Of a stretch of 64,000 nucleotides of DNA, positions 1 through 8,777 are shown piece by piece (position 1 is the first letter of the stretch; each line of letters starts with the position of its first letter). Source of the stretch: Flavobacterium petrolei (GTDB taxonomy: Bacteria > Bacteroidota > Bacteroidia > Flavobacteriales > Flavobacteriaceae); contig NZ_QNVY02000004.1 in the NCBI RefSeq assembly GCF_003314435.2, forward strand, positions 1-64,000. The letters run 5' to 3'. The notes under the pieces are model-generated. The model saw only the letters and a list, made by a program, of their open reading frames with translations, made no database searches and was not told the origin of the DNA. A program made the translations under genes and the position numbers.

Positions 1-1856
1 TCGCAGATGCTAGTATCACAGAAGGTGGCAACTTGAGTTTCGCTGTTACTTTGAGCAACCCTTCGGCTACAGACATCACGGTTACTTTAGGATTTACCAA
101 CGGAACTACAACTAACGGAGATTACACCACCACTCCAGTAACGGTAACGTTCTTAGCGGGAGCTACTACAGCTACTGCAACGGTACCTACAAGGCAAGAT
201 GCTATTGACGAATTAAATGAAACATTCACTGTAGCGATTACTAGCACTACAGGAACAGTTGGAGCTACAACCGATACGGCTATAGGAACAATTGAAGATA
301 ATGATAATGCGCCAGTGGTAACTATCGCAGATGCGAGTATCACAGAAGGTGGCAACTTGAGTTTCGCTGTTACTTTGAGTAACCCTTCGGCTACAGACAT
401 CACGGTTACTTTAGGATTTACCAACGGAACTACAACTAACGGAGATTACACCACGACACCAGTAGTAGTAACGTTCTTAGCGGGAGCTACTACAGCTACT
501 GCAACGGTACCTACAACGCAAGATGCTATTGACGAATTAGATGAAACATTCACTGTAGCGATTACTAGCACTACAGGAACAGTTGGAGCAACAACCGATA
601 CGGCTATAGGAACAATTGAAGATAATGATAATGCGCCAGTGGTAACTATCGCAGATGCGAGTATCACAGAAGGTGGCAACTTGAGTTTCGCTGTTACTTT
701 GAGCAACCCTTCGGCTACAGACATCACGGTTACTTTAGGATTTACCAACGGAACTACAACTAACGGAGATTACACAACCACTCCAGTAACGGTAACGTTC
801 TTAGCGGGAGCTACTACAGCTACTGCAACGGTACCTACAACGCAAGATGCTATTGACGAATTAGATGAAACATTCACTGTAGCGATTACCAGTACTACAG
901 GAACAGTTGGAGCTACAACCGATACGGCTATAGGAACAATTGAAGATAATGACAATGCGCCAGTGGTAACCGGAATCACAGCTTCAAGCGCGACAGAAGG
1001 AGCAGCAGTAGTGTTTGACTTTGCATTGAGCAACCCAAGTGCAGTAGCTACGACATATACGTTCACGTTAACCAATGGAACAGCGGGTACTTCAGATTAC
1101 ACCACAACGGATGTAACAGTAACCGTACCAGCAGGGGCAACCACCGGAACAGTAAGTGTACCAACGACCCAAGATACTATTGACGAAGCAGATGAAACGT
1201 TCACGATCAACAATGGAGCAGTAAGTGCTACAGGAACGATAGTGGACAATGACAATGCACCAACAGTAACCGGAATCACACCAGCAAGCGCGACAGAAGG
1301 ATCAAATGTGTCATTCAACTTTACGTTGAGCAACCCAAGTGCAGTAGCTACGACCTATACTTTCACGTTGACCAATGGAACAGCGGGTGATTTAGATTAC
1401 ACGACAACGGATGTAACGGTAACCGTACCAGCAGGTGCAACCACAGGAACAGTAAGTGTACCAACAACTCAAGATACTATTGACGAAGCAGATGAGACTT
1501 TCACCATCAACAATGGAGCAGTAAGTGCTACAGGAACGATAGTGGACAATGACAATGCACCGACAGTAACCGGAATCACAGCATCAAGCGCGACAGAAGG
1601 AGCAGCAGTAGTGTTTGACTTTGCATTGAGCAACCCAAGTGCAGTAGATACGACGTATACCTTCACGTTCACCAATGGAACAGCAGGTGCTTCAGATTAC
1701 ACCACAACAACTGTCACAGTGATTGTACCAGCAGGGGCAACCACAGGAACAGTAAGTGTACCAACGACTCAAGATACAATTGACGAGTTGGATGAGACCT
1801 TCACAATCAACAATGGTGCAGTAAGTGCTACAGGAACGATAGTGGATAATGATGAT
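1..1856 (+). repeat. In-frame tandem repeats, 324-bp and 300-bp units
   Basis: Unit boundaries recur at 309, 633 and 957 (period 324), then 1257, 1557 and 1857 (period 300). Copies within each class are nearly identical at DNA level, with long runs differing by only a few bases. The array continues beyond the left edge. All periods are multiples of three and code for adhesin domains. Confidence 0.95.
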
Positions 1857-2537
1857 TCTCCAAATTTAAGCGTATTAAAAGCGGGAGTATTTAATGATGA
1901 AAATGGGGATGGGTTTGCTCAGGTAGGTGAGACTATAAGTTATACTTTTATAATCACTAACACTGGAAACACTGTTCTAAATAATGTAACTATCAGTGAT
2001 TCTTTACCAGGTTTGGTAATTACAGGAAGTGCTGTTGCATCCTTAGGTTTAACAGAAGTTAATAGTGGTGCTTATTCAGCAGTTTACACAATAACACAAT
2101 TGGATATTAATTTTGGAAAAGTTACTAACCAGGCTATAGTTACCGGATTGACTCCTCAATTAGTTTTAGTAGAAACTAACTCCAATACTGTAATTACCAT
2201 ATTAGAGGATGAACCAATTGTTGAACCAGCCTGTTCTATAAAAATATTCAATGCTGTATCACCAAATGGTGATGGTAATAATGACATATTAAGAATTGAT
2301 GGAATAGAATGTTATCCTGAGAATACAGTAGAAATATATAATCGTTGGGGTGTTTTGGTATTTGAAAGAAACGGTTACAATAATGAAGATAAGGCGTTTA
2401 TTGGTATATCTGAAGGTAGAGTAACGGTTAATAAAAAGGAGGCGTTACCTGTAGGAACTTACTATTATATCTTCAAGTATAAAGATCAAGATAATAAGCA
2501 ACAGGAAAAAGCCGGTTATTTATATATAAATATATAA
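1..2537 (+). CDS. Giant repeat adhesin, T9SS type B substrate (3' part)
   Basis: The reading frame is open from the left edge, so the start and signal peptide lie outside the window; a TTG at 33 is only an internal Leu codon. The visible protein is a run of Calx-beta-like repeats: three of 108 residues, then three of 100, each ending in an acidic EDNDNAP or VDNDNAP motif that could bind calcium. A DUF11-like beta domain follows (about nt 1860-2210). The last 100 residues are a gliding-motility-type C-terminal domain with SPNGDGNND and YNRWG, known as the type B sorting signal for T9SS. Likely role: a large cell-surface adhesin exported by T9SS and displayed with the PorP/SprF protein encoded 52 bases downstream. 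Low-complexity Thr/Ala-rich sequence is typical of SprB-like adhesins. The family call is firm; the ligand is unknown. Confidence 0.9.
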   Translation, partial: ADASITEGGNLSFAVTLSNPSATDITVTLGFTNGTTTNGDYTTTPVTVTFLAGATTATATVPTRQDAIDELNETFTVAITSTTGTVGATTDTAIGTIEDNDNAPVVTIADASITEGGNLSFAVTLSNPSATDITVTLGFTNGTTTNGDYTTTPVVVTFLAGATTATATVPTTQDAIDELDETFTVAITSTTGTVGATTDTAIGTIEDNDNAPVVTIADASITEGGNLSFAVTLSNPSATDITVTLGFTNGTTTNGDYTTTPVTVTFLAGATTATATVPTTQDAIDELDETFTVAITSTTGTVGATTDTAIGTIEDNDNAPVVTGITASSATEGAAVVFDFALSNPSAVATTYTFTLTNGTAGTSDYTTTDVTVTVPAGATTGTVSVPTTQDTIDEADETFTINNGAVSATGTIVDNDNAPTVTGITPASATEGSNVSFNFTLSNPSAVATTYTFTLTNGTAGDLDYTTTDVTVTVPAGATTGTVSVPTTQDTIDEADETFTINNGAVSATGTIVDNDNAPTVTGITASSATEGAAVVFDFALSNPSAVDTTYTFTFTNGTAGASDYTTTTVTVIVPAGATTGTVSVPTTQDTIDELDETFTINNGAVSATGTIVDNDDSPNLSVLKAGVFNDENGDGFAQVGETISYTFIITNTGNTVLNNVTISDSLPGLVITGSAVASLGLTEVNSGAYSAVYTITQLDINFGKVTNQAIVTGLTPQLVLVETNSNTVITILEDEPIVEPACSIKIFNAVSPNGDGNNDILRIDGIECYPENTVEIYNRWGVLVFERNGYNNEDKAFIGISEGRVTVNKKEALPVGTYYYIFKYKDQDNKQQEKAGYLYINI

Positions 2538-2589
2538 ATGGAAAGAAATAAACTGTAAAAATCCTTAAGAATTAAAAAAAAATATAGAG

Positions 2590-3519
2590 ATGAGAATAAA
2601 GATAGTAAGTTTTGTTTTTCTGTTAGTTTTTCTATCGGGATACGGACAACAAGATGCTCAGTTTACCCAGTACATGTATAATACAATTAACATAAATCCT
2701 GGTTATGCTGGTTCTAGGGGGTCATTGAGTGCTTTTGCACTCCATCGAACACAATGGGTAGGATTAGATGGTGCACCCATAACCAATACTGCTTCGATGA
2801 ATACTCCCATCAATAATAGTAATATAGGATTAGGTGTGTCAATAATAAATGACAAAATTGGACCATCTGACGAAAATAATCTCGCCATTGATTTTTCTTA
2901 CAGCATAAATACATCAGATAATTATAAACTATCTTTCGGAATAAAAGCATCGGCAAATTTGTTGAATGTAGATTTTAATAGATTGAGTCAATATGATCAG
3001 AATGATTACGCTTTTCAGACTAATATTGATAATAAATTTTCTCCTAATATTGGGGTTGGTTTTTATTTGCATTCGGATAAATCCTATGTTGGTTTATCGG
3101 CTCCATATTTACTGGAGACTAAGCATTTTGATCGATACGCTGCTACAGGTGCAAATAGTCATGTTGCCAAAGAAAATATTAATTTGTATTTAATAGCGGG
3201 GCATGTTTTTGATTTAAGTTACAATGTAAAATTCAAACCATCATTATTAACTAAGTATGTTCAGGGAGCTCCTTTGCAGGTAGACTTGTCAACAAATTTC
3301 ATTTTTAATGATAAGTTTGTTGGGGGTGTAGCATACCGATGGAGCGCTGCAGTAAGTGCTATGGTAGGCTTTCAAGTAACTGATTCATGGTTTATAGGGT
3401 ATGGCTATGACTTAGAAACCACGCGACTAGCCAATTACAATTCAGGTTCTCATGAAATCTTTTTGCGATATGAATTGTTCAATAACTACACCAAAATAAT
3501 TTCTCCAAGATTCTTCTAA
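2590..3519 (+). CDS. PorP/SprF family type IX secretion membrane protein
   Basis: 309 residues, usual for the family. It starts with a signal peptide ending near GYGQQ, followed by the family hallmark DAQFTQYMYN and NPGYAGS, and the rest has alternating beta-strand character as in an outer-membrane barrel. Known members: SprF is needed for secretion and surface attachment of the adhesin SprB, and PorP is a T9SS component; type B substrates are usually paired with a private PorP/SprF. Here it sits between an upstream type B adhesin and a downstream OmpA-PD40 gene (15 bases away), all on one strand, so it probably serves that adhesin. The ATG at 2590 follows an A-rich leader. Confidence 0.93.
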   Translation: MRIKIVSFVFLLVFLSGYGQQDAQFTQYMYNTININPGYAGSRGSLSAFALHRTQWVGLDGAPITNTASMNTPINNSNIGLGVSIINDKIGPSDENNLAIDFSYSINTSDNYKLSFGIKASANLLNVDFNRLSQYDQNDYAFQTNIDNKFSPNIGVGFYLHSDKSYVGLSAPYLLETKHFDRYAATGANSHVAKENINLYLIAGHVFDLSYNVKFKPSLLTKYVQGAPLQVDLSTNFIFNDKFVGGVAYRWSAAVSAMVGFQVTDSWFIGYGYDLETTRLANYNSGSHEIFLRYELFNNYTKIISPRFF

Positions 3520-3534
3520 ATAACGTAGAGCATT

Positions 3535-5481
3535 ATGAAAATAAGAAAAATATTTTATAGTTACAGTACGGTATTGCTACTGTTGACATTGTCAGGATAT
3601 AGCCAGAAAGCCAAAGTAGCATCAGCCGATAAAAAATATGAAAACTATTCGTATGTAGATGCCATTTCTACGTATGAGCATGTTGCCTCAAAAGGATACA
3701 AGGATGAGAAAATGTTTCAAAAATTGGGTAATGCTTATTATTTCACAGCTAATCTTGTCAAAGCAGAGAAATGGTACACTGAACTCTTTGCCATGAATAA
3801 CGACCAGGAGACAGAGTATTATTACCGCTATTCCCAAACACTAAAAGCAGTAGGTAATTATTCCAAATCCGATACGATGTTGGAAGAGTTTAATAAGCGA
3901 TCTGGCAATGATCAGAGAGGAAAACTGTATTTAGAGCAAAAAAATTATCTAGAGGACATAAAAGCGAATTCGGGTCGTTTTGAAGTAGCGGATGCAGGAA
4001 TTAATTCAGAATATTCTGATTATGGAAGTTCTTTTTTGAAAGATAATTTGGTGTTTGCATCAGCAAGAGATACAGGTGGAGTTGCAAAGAAAGTGTTCAA
4101 ATGGAATAATAAATCATTTACCAATTTGTATTTTTCGGAAATAAAGCCAGATGGAGAGATGGGAAAAGTAATTCGTTTTGATAAAAGTATTAACTCTAAA
4201 TTCCATGAATCAACTCCGATATTTACACGAGACGAGAAAACAATGTATTTTACCAGAAACAATTATCTAGATGGAAAAAAGCAAAAAAGTTCGAATAGAA
4301 TAGTTTTATTAAAATTATATAAGGCTACGTTCGAGGCTGGAAAGTGGCAAAATGTAATAGAATTGCCTTTCAATAGTAATGAATATAGTGTAGCGCATCC
4401 TGCCTTGAGTTTGGATGAGAAAATCTTATACTTTGCTTCTGACATGCCAGGAGCATTAGGACAATCCGATTTGTTTAGTGTGACGATAAACTCAGATGGT
4501 AGTTATGGAACGCCAAAAAATTTAGGGAAATCGATTAATACAGAAGGTAGAGAAACATTTCCTTTTATAGCCAAAGATAATGAATTGTACTTTGCAAGTG
4601 ATGGACACCCGGGACTGGGAGGATTAGATATATTTGTTTCAAAAATAGGGGAATCGAATCTTTTAGGAGAAGTGCAAAACGTAGGTTCACCCATTAATGG
4701 GCCTCTAGATGATTTTGCTTTTTTAATCAATAGTAAAAATCGTAATGGTTTTTTTACATCGAACAGAGAAGGCGGCAATGGCTATGATGATATTTACAGA
4801 TTTACAGAACTTCGAAAACTGACTTGCGAGCAAATGTTGTGGGGGAATATCACAGATAAGGAAACAGGAATGCAATTATCAGATGCAAAAGTAAGTTTGT
4901 TCGATGACGAATTTAAGTTAGTAAAAGAGAGTTTAAGCGATGAAACAGGGAGATATAATTTTGAAGCATTGTGTGGTAAAACATATTATGTAAGAGCAGA
5001 CAAAATGGCGTATGAAACTACAGAAGCAAAGGTTATAGTACGAAATAGAACTGGTAAAACAGAGTTGTCATTACAATTAGAAAAACGTATTAAAGAAATA
5101 GGTGTTGGCACTGATTTAGCCAAAACGCTGAATATACCAATCATCTACTTTGATTTAGACAAGTCGGCTATTAGAAAAGATGCTGCATTTGAACTAGAGA
5201 AAATACTATCAGTTATGGAAGCAAATCCGAAGATGAAAATAGATGTACGTTCGCACACAGATAGCAGACAAACCAATAAATACAATGAAAAGTTATCGGA
5301 TAGAAGAGCTAAAGCAACTGTTGAATGGTTGATTAAAAATGGAGTATCATCCGATAGATTAACTGGAAAAGGATACGGTGAAAGTCAACTGGTAAATAAA
5401 TGTGTTGATGGAGTGAAATGTACTGAAGATGAACACCAAGCGAACAGACGTAGTGAGTTTATTATTGTTACAATGGAATAA
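3535..5481 (+). CDS. OmpA family protein with TPR, PD40 and carboxypeptidase-regulatory-like domains
   Basis: 648 residues. Order seen: signal peptide (to about residue 23); TPR-like helices (about 30-140); PD40/WD40-like propeller strands (about 150-430) with repeated 'LYFASD' type blades; a carboxypeptidase regulatory-like fold (about 435-515); and an OmpA C-terminal domain (about 530-648) with IYFDLDKSAIR and NRRSEF. OmpA domains bind peptidoglycan in the periplasm, so the protein probably ties the PorP/SprF-adhesin unit to the cell wall. This gene order (adhesin, PorP/SprF, OmpA-PD40) is common in Flavobacteriia. It is the last gene before a terminator hairpin at 5513. Confidence 0.92.
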   Translation: MKIRKIFYSYSTVLLLLTLSGYSQKAKVASADKKYENYSYVDAISTYEHVASKGYKDEKMFQKLGNAYYFTANLVKAEKWYTELFAMNNDQETEYYYRYSQTLKAVGNYSKSDTMLEEFNKRSGNDQRGKLYLEQKNYLEDIKANSGRFEVADAGINSEYSDYGSSFLKDNLVFASARDTGGVAKKVFKWNNKSFTNLYFSEIKPDGEMGKVIRFDKSINSKFHESTPIFTRDEKTMYFTRNNYLDGKKQKSSNRIVLLKLYKATFEAGKWQNVIELPFNSNEYSVAHPALSLDEKILYFASDMPGALGQSDLFSVTINSDGSYGTPKNLGKSINTEGRETFPFIAKDNELYFASDGHPGLGGLDIFVSKIGESNLLGEVQNVGSPINGPLDDFAFLINSKNRNGFFTSNREGGNGYDDIYRFTELRKLTCEQMLWGNITDKETGMQLSDAKVSLFDDEFKLVKESLSDETGRYNFEALCGKTYYVRADKMAYETTEAKVIVRNRTGKTELSLQLEKRIKEIGVGTDLAKTLNIPIIYFDLDKSAIRKDAAFELEKILSVMEANPKMKIDVRSHTDSRQTNKYNEKLSDRRAKATVEWLIKNGVSSDRLTGKGYGESQLVNKCVDGVKCTEDEHQANRRSEFIIVTME

Positions 5482-5512
5482 TAAAATTAAGATTGATAAT
5501 ATCAAATTTTCT

Positions 5513-5556
5513 AAAGTACCCCTACAAAGTTAGATGCTATTTGGGGGTATTTTTTT
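5513..5556 (+). terminator. Rho-independent terminator after the adhesin operon
   Basis: TACCCC (5517-5522) pairs with GGGGTA (5544-5549), extended by flanking A/T pairs, and is followed by a T-rich tract. It lies 32 bases after the OmpA stop codon. Confidence 0.75.
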
Positions 5557-6304
5557 AGATTATTAGTCAAGTATGATAATGTTATTTAGTTTTAATGAGT
5601 GAAATAACATTTCTAAAAATCATGTTTTACCCTTCGAATCTAAAAAGGTATAATTAGTCTAACAATTTCTAAATGGTTTGGATTTAATATGCAGTTTTAG
5701 ACAATATATTATAAATTATAATCGCAAAGCTTCTTGTATCATTTTGTGAATAGCTTTAAAGCATTTCATTGATTTAAGTGGGTTTGTAGCATCCGATGTA
5801 CGATGTTCACTCATTTACAAGATTTAGTTATCATCTTTAATTAAGTTAGTATTAATAATTTTTTTTTCAAGGTTCCCTAAAATCATTATATTTTATTTCA
5901 ATTAAATGGAACTTCAATAATTACTATCAACGATCAAGGGTAAATTCATTAACCGAAACGAATTTGACTACCTTGTGGTTTAAAAAAAATATTTATAGCT
6001 GCTTTTATTCATACCATATCCTTTTGACTACTATCATTTTAGACACGAATAATCATAATAGCACCAGATATAAGTTTACCAACCAATGTAGATACAGTTT
6101 GATAATTATGTTTTTTGAAAGGAATAATTGATTCTAATATTTTATTATTTGTTTTAAGAATTATTTTTTAGGATACTTGAAGACCAGTATTTTTCTCAGT
6201 TCAAAATTGGTATTTGTTACTAACTTGATTATTTTTTATGTTTAGAATAATAAAGCAATCAATTTTCTTTCTTACCTATTTGCTTCCTTATCTCACAAAT
6301 GGGT
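5557..6304. other. Gene-poor AT-rich stretch with degraded minus-strand coding traces
   Basis: No intact gene found. On the minus strand there are short open segments with protein-like composition: 6167-6039 (42 codons, no normal start, containing HNYQTVSTLVGK), about 5998-5932 (containing VSVNEFTLDR), and 5814-5716 (ATG, 32 codons, containing SMKCFKAIH). They are separated by stops and lie in order on one strand, which suggests a decayed gene or genes, but I cannot name a family. Chance is possible in sequence this AT-rich. Confidence 0.3.
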
Positions 6305-7102
6305 TTATTTCAGAAAAAGTTCTTTGGTGATGATATAAATTCCCATAACCAAAACAAACCAACCAAAAGCAGGTTTTAGTTTTGTACCATCAATCTTTTT
6401 GGATAAGGAAGTCCCAATGAAAATTCCAATAATTGCAAATGCCGAAATGGTGAATAGAAATTGCCAGTCAATAATACTTTCTCCACCTTCTCCAAAAAAG
6501 CCTATTAATGATTTGGCGGCAATAATGACAAGTGATGTTCCTACAGCTTCTTTCATTGGTAATTTGCTCAGAATAACTAAAGCAGGAATTATCAAAAATC
6601 CACCCCCGGCTCCTACAAGTCCGGTGATTATTCCAACAATTGAACCTTCAATAAGTATCAATGGATGATTAAATTTTTGTTCTCCAGCTTCGTCAACGGT
6701 ATTTTTTTTGTCTTTTTTAATCATTGTATAAGATGCAATAACCATTATTACTGCAAAAAGTAACATTAAAAAAAGATCTTTCGTCAGTGTGAAACTTCCT
6801 GTAGAAAATATTTCTTTAGGTATTGCGGGAACAATATAAGCTCGTGTGGTAAATACGGCGATGATGGATGGAATACCAAAAACAATTGCTGTTTTGATAT
6901 TTACCAACCCTTTTTTGAAATAGCCAACACTTCCCACTGCACTAGTTAAACCTACAATAAACAACGAATATGCCGTTGCAAGCACTGGTTCAACTGCAAA
7001 TAAATAAACTAAGACTGGCACAGTAAGAATGGAACCACCTCCACCTATCAGTCCTAATGCTACGCCAATAAGGATTGACGCAAAATAACCTATATATTCC
7101 AT
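6305..7102 (-). CDS. TauE/SafE family sulfite/sulfonate exporter-like permease
   Basis: 265 residues, the usual size. It contains about eight hydrophobic segments in two similar halves, each opened by a glycine-rich motif: LIGGGGSILTVPVL near residue 19 and VGAGGGFLIIPALV near residue 165. That duplicated glycine motif is the family signature. Members move small sulfur-containing anions or related solutes across the inner membrane; the substrate here cannot be read from sequence. The start is an ATG at 7102. It stands alone between two gene-poor regions, so there is no operon context. Confidence 0.9.
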   Translation of the reverse strand: MEYIGYFASILIGVALGLIGGGGSILTVPVLVYLFAVEPVLATAYSLFIVGLTSAVGSVGYFKKGLVNIKTAIVFGIPSIIAVFTTRAYIVPAIPKEIFSTGSFTLTKDLFLMLLFAVIMVIASYTMIKKDKKNTVDEAGEQKFNHPLILIEGSIVGIITGLVGAGGGFLIIPALVILSKLPMKEAVGTSLVIIAAKSLIGFFGEGGESIIDWQFLFTISAFAIIGIFIGTSLSKKIDGTKLKPAFGWFVLVMGIYIITKELFLK

Positions 7103-8214
7103 AATTATAAATTTTATACTGCAAATATTGTCAGTTTAAATTTTAGCTACAGTAACATTTATCACATAGCTAATATTTTTTTAAATATCAATATGGCTTG
7201 AGTATAATTATATAATCTTTTTTACCCCATTTAATTCCTCGTGAGGTATGACATTATGAGACACTAATCTTAATTTTTAAGATTGTACTTATAAAAGTAC
7301 GCTAAAATAAAAGTTTTTTTGTTATTTCAGAAATTAGTTTGTTTCCAATTCCGAGGTTGTCAGTTTAACAGTGAAAGATTTTTTGGCGTCGGAAATCAAT
7401 ATGGATCATTTTAATCAATCGATTTTATCCTATTTAGTGTTATTGGAAATAGAAATTAGATTATCTATAATGCAGCAATAGCAGTAGAATTGCTTGTTAA
7501 CCTTTAATTTTGCGGATATTTTGGGATATAAAAATCTGTAAACAAATGATTATAGGTTTTTTGGTGGAGAGAATGGGATGACAATTGAAGAGCACATGAT
7601 TGAAATAAAAGATGCGTTTGGGTATCAGAACAAAAAGGAATACGATTACCGTTTGGGGGAATCTTTTAAAACTATCGACCGCCAGGACAAAATACGATTT
7701 ACGTTTTAGAGGTAAAACGTCGGTTCATAAACATAAAATCCTCTTTCTAAATAGCAATGGAAAACCTTTATGTGCTGTCTGATCATTGTTTTAGAGAGTC
7801 GACGGTAGCTTGACAAAATTTCTAGGACTTAAATATAAATATCTCAATTAAGTAATTTGAAGTTTTGGATTTGAAGAAATAATCGAGATACTAATTAAAA
7901 CATAATTAAAGTATAAACATGAAAATAGTTGTCCTGTTTTAAAGAAGATTTTTTGAATTTACAGAACGCTTTGAAAGAATATTTACGAATACAATTGTTT
8001 CGGGCTTCCTATAAATCGCTATTTATTGTTCGCCATTTGTTTATATAACTCTAAAAATTCTATGTTTAAAAGTATCTAATGCGTTGAAATCTATTCATTT
8101 TTCACATAATTTTTTTTCATAAAGGTGTTGCAATCGTTTTCGCTTTCTTTTACATGTTAAACATAATTTAAATTGTTTTTTTCTTTCATTACTTTCATTA
8201 CTTTTGGCCTCCAA
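7103..8214. other. 1.1-kb gene-poor region with possible gene remnants
   Basis: No intact gene longer than about 45 codons with convincing composition. Protein-like plus-strand segments occur at 7401-7481 (26 codons) and 7578-7709 (43 codons, listed separately). The rest is very AT-rich and broken by stops in all frames. It may hold regulatory sequence for the efflux cluster that starts at 8215, but I see no recognisable operator. Confidence 0.3.
7578..7795 (+). pseudogene. Possible frameshifted gene fragment of unknown family
   Basis: An ATG at 7578 opens 43 codons of hydrophilic, protein-like sequence (EIKDAFGYQNKKEYDYRLG within it), ending at a TAG at 7707-7709. Another frame then continues with similar composition, containing HKHKILFLNSNGKPLCAV, to a stop near 7781. 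This looks like one coding sequence split by a frameshift. Codon use is less AT-biased than the flanks. I do not recognise the family; it could be chance. Confidence 0.2.
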
Positions 8215-8610
8215 ATGAGAGTAACTGTATTTTTTCTATATTTGTTTTTCTATCTGCAAAGCGGAGGAAATTATATACATGCTGCTTCGCATGACAATGT
8301 TATTTACAACTCGCTAACTTCTAGTTTTTTAAAGTCAGATCTAGTAAAAATTGATAACACTAGTTCAGGCAGTGTTAAGTTTAATGCTGATGGATTTGAT
8401 ATAGAAGAGGAATTTTCCAACAGCGATTCTCTCAAAGACAAAAATTTAAATAAAAATTTCACCGAAAAATTTGGCGTTTTAAAAATTTGGTATCAGACAT
8501 TTTCTTGTCAGTCTGTTATAAACCATTGTAATAAGAATTTTAAAATCTTCGCACCATTTTGTGGTCAGTCAAATCCTATTTATATTATTCAGCAGGTATT
8601 AAGAATTTGA
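8215..8610 (+). CDS. Small secreted hypothetical protein upstream of RND pump
   Basis: 131 residues from the ATG at 8215; the frame can be opened at a TTG at 8173, but that adds an unlikely second hydrophobic stretch before the obvious signal peptide (MRVTVFFLYLFFYLQSGG). The mature part has no membrane segment, contains two Cys residues in the CQSVINHC motif and one near FAPFC, and ends with IYIIQQVLRI. It lies 167 bases upstream of the efflux adaptor on the same strand. From memory, similar small proteins with this kind of ending occur before efflux operons in Flavobacteriaceae, but I know of no assigned function. Confidence 0.65.
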   Translation: MRVTVFFLYLFFYLQSGGNYIHAASHDNVIYNSLTSSFLKSDLVKIDNTSSGSVKFNADGFDIEEEFSNSDSLKDKNLNKNFTEKFGVLKIWYQTFSCQSVINHCNKNFKIFAPFCGQSNPIYIIQQVLRI

Positions 8611-8777
8611 TTAATACTGAAATCAGCTACTAAATTTTTGAGGTTGCTTACTTTATGAAAGCTTTACGTTTTCATGTATGGTATTGCAGCTCCAATATTT
8701 TTTGTAAACTGATGACTTTTTATGTCTAAGGAATTCCCAATTCCATGTATTTAATCGCTTAATTTCCATTTTACATC

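Noticed and set aside
122..1675. Several minus-strand reading frames of 68-101 codons in the repeat region
   Set aside because: They recur with the repeat period and are mirror frames of the adhesin, with no starts or composition of their own.
1..1856. CRISPR-like periodicity
   Set aside because: Units are long, adjacent and in frame with protein domains; there are no short repeats with unique spacers.
8199..8206. TACTTTTG just before the small secreted protein
   Set aside because: It matches the -7 motif, but a transcript would begin almost at the ATG (8215), and no good -33 was seen at normal spacing; not strong enough to list.
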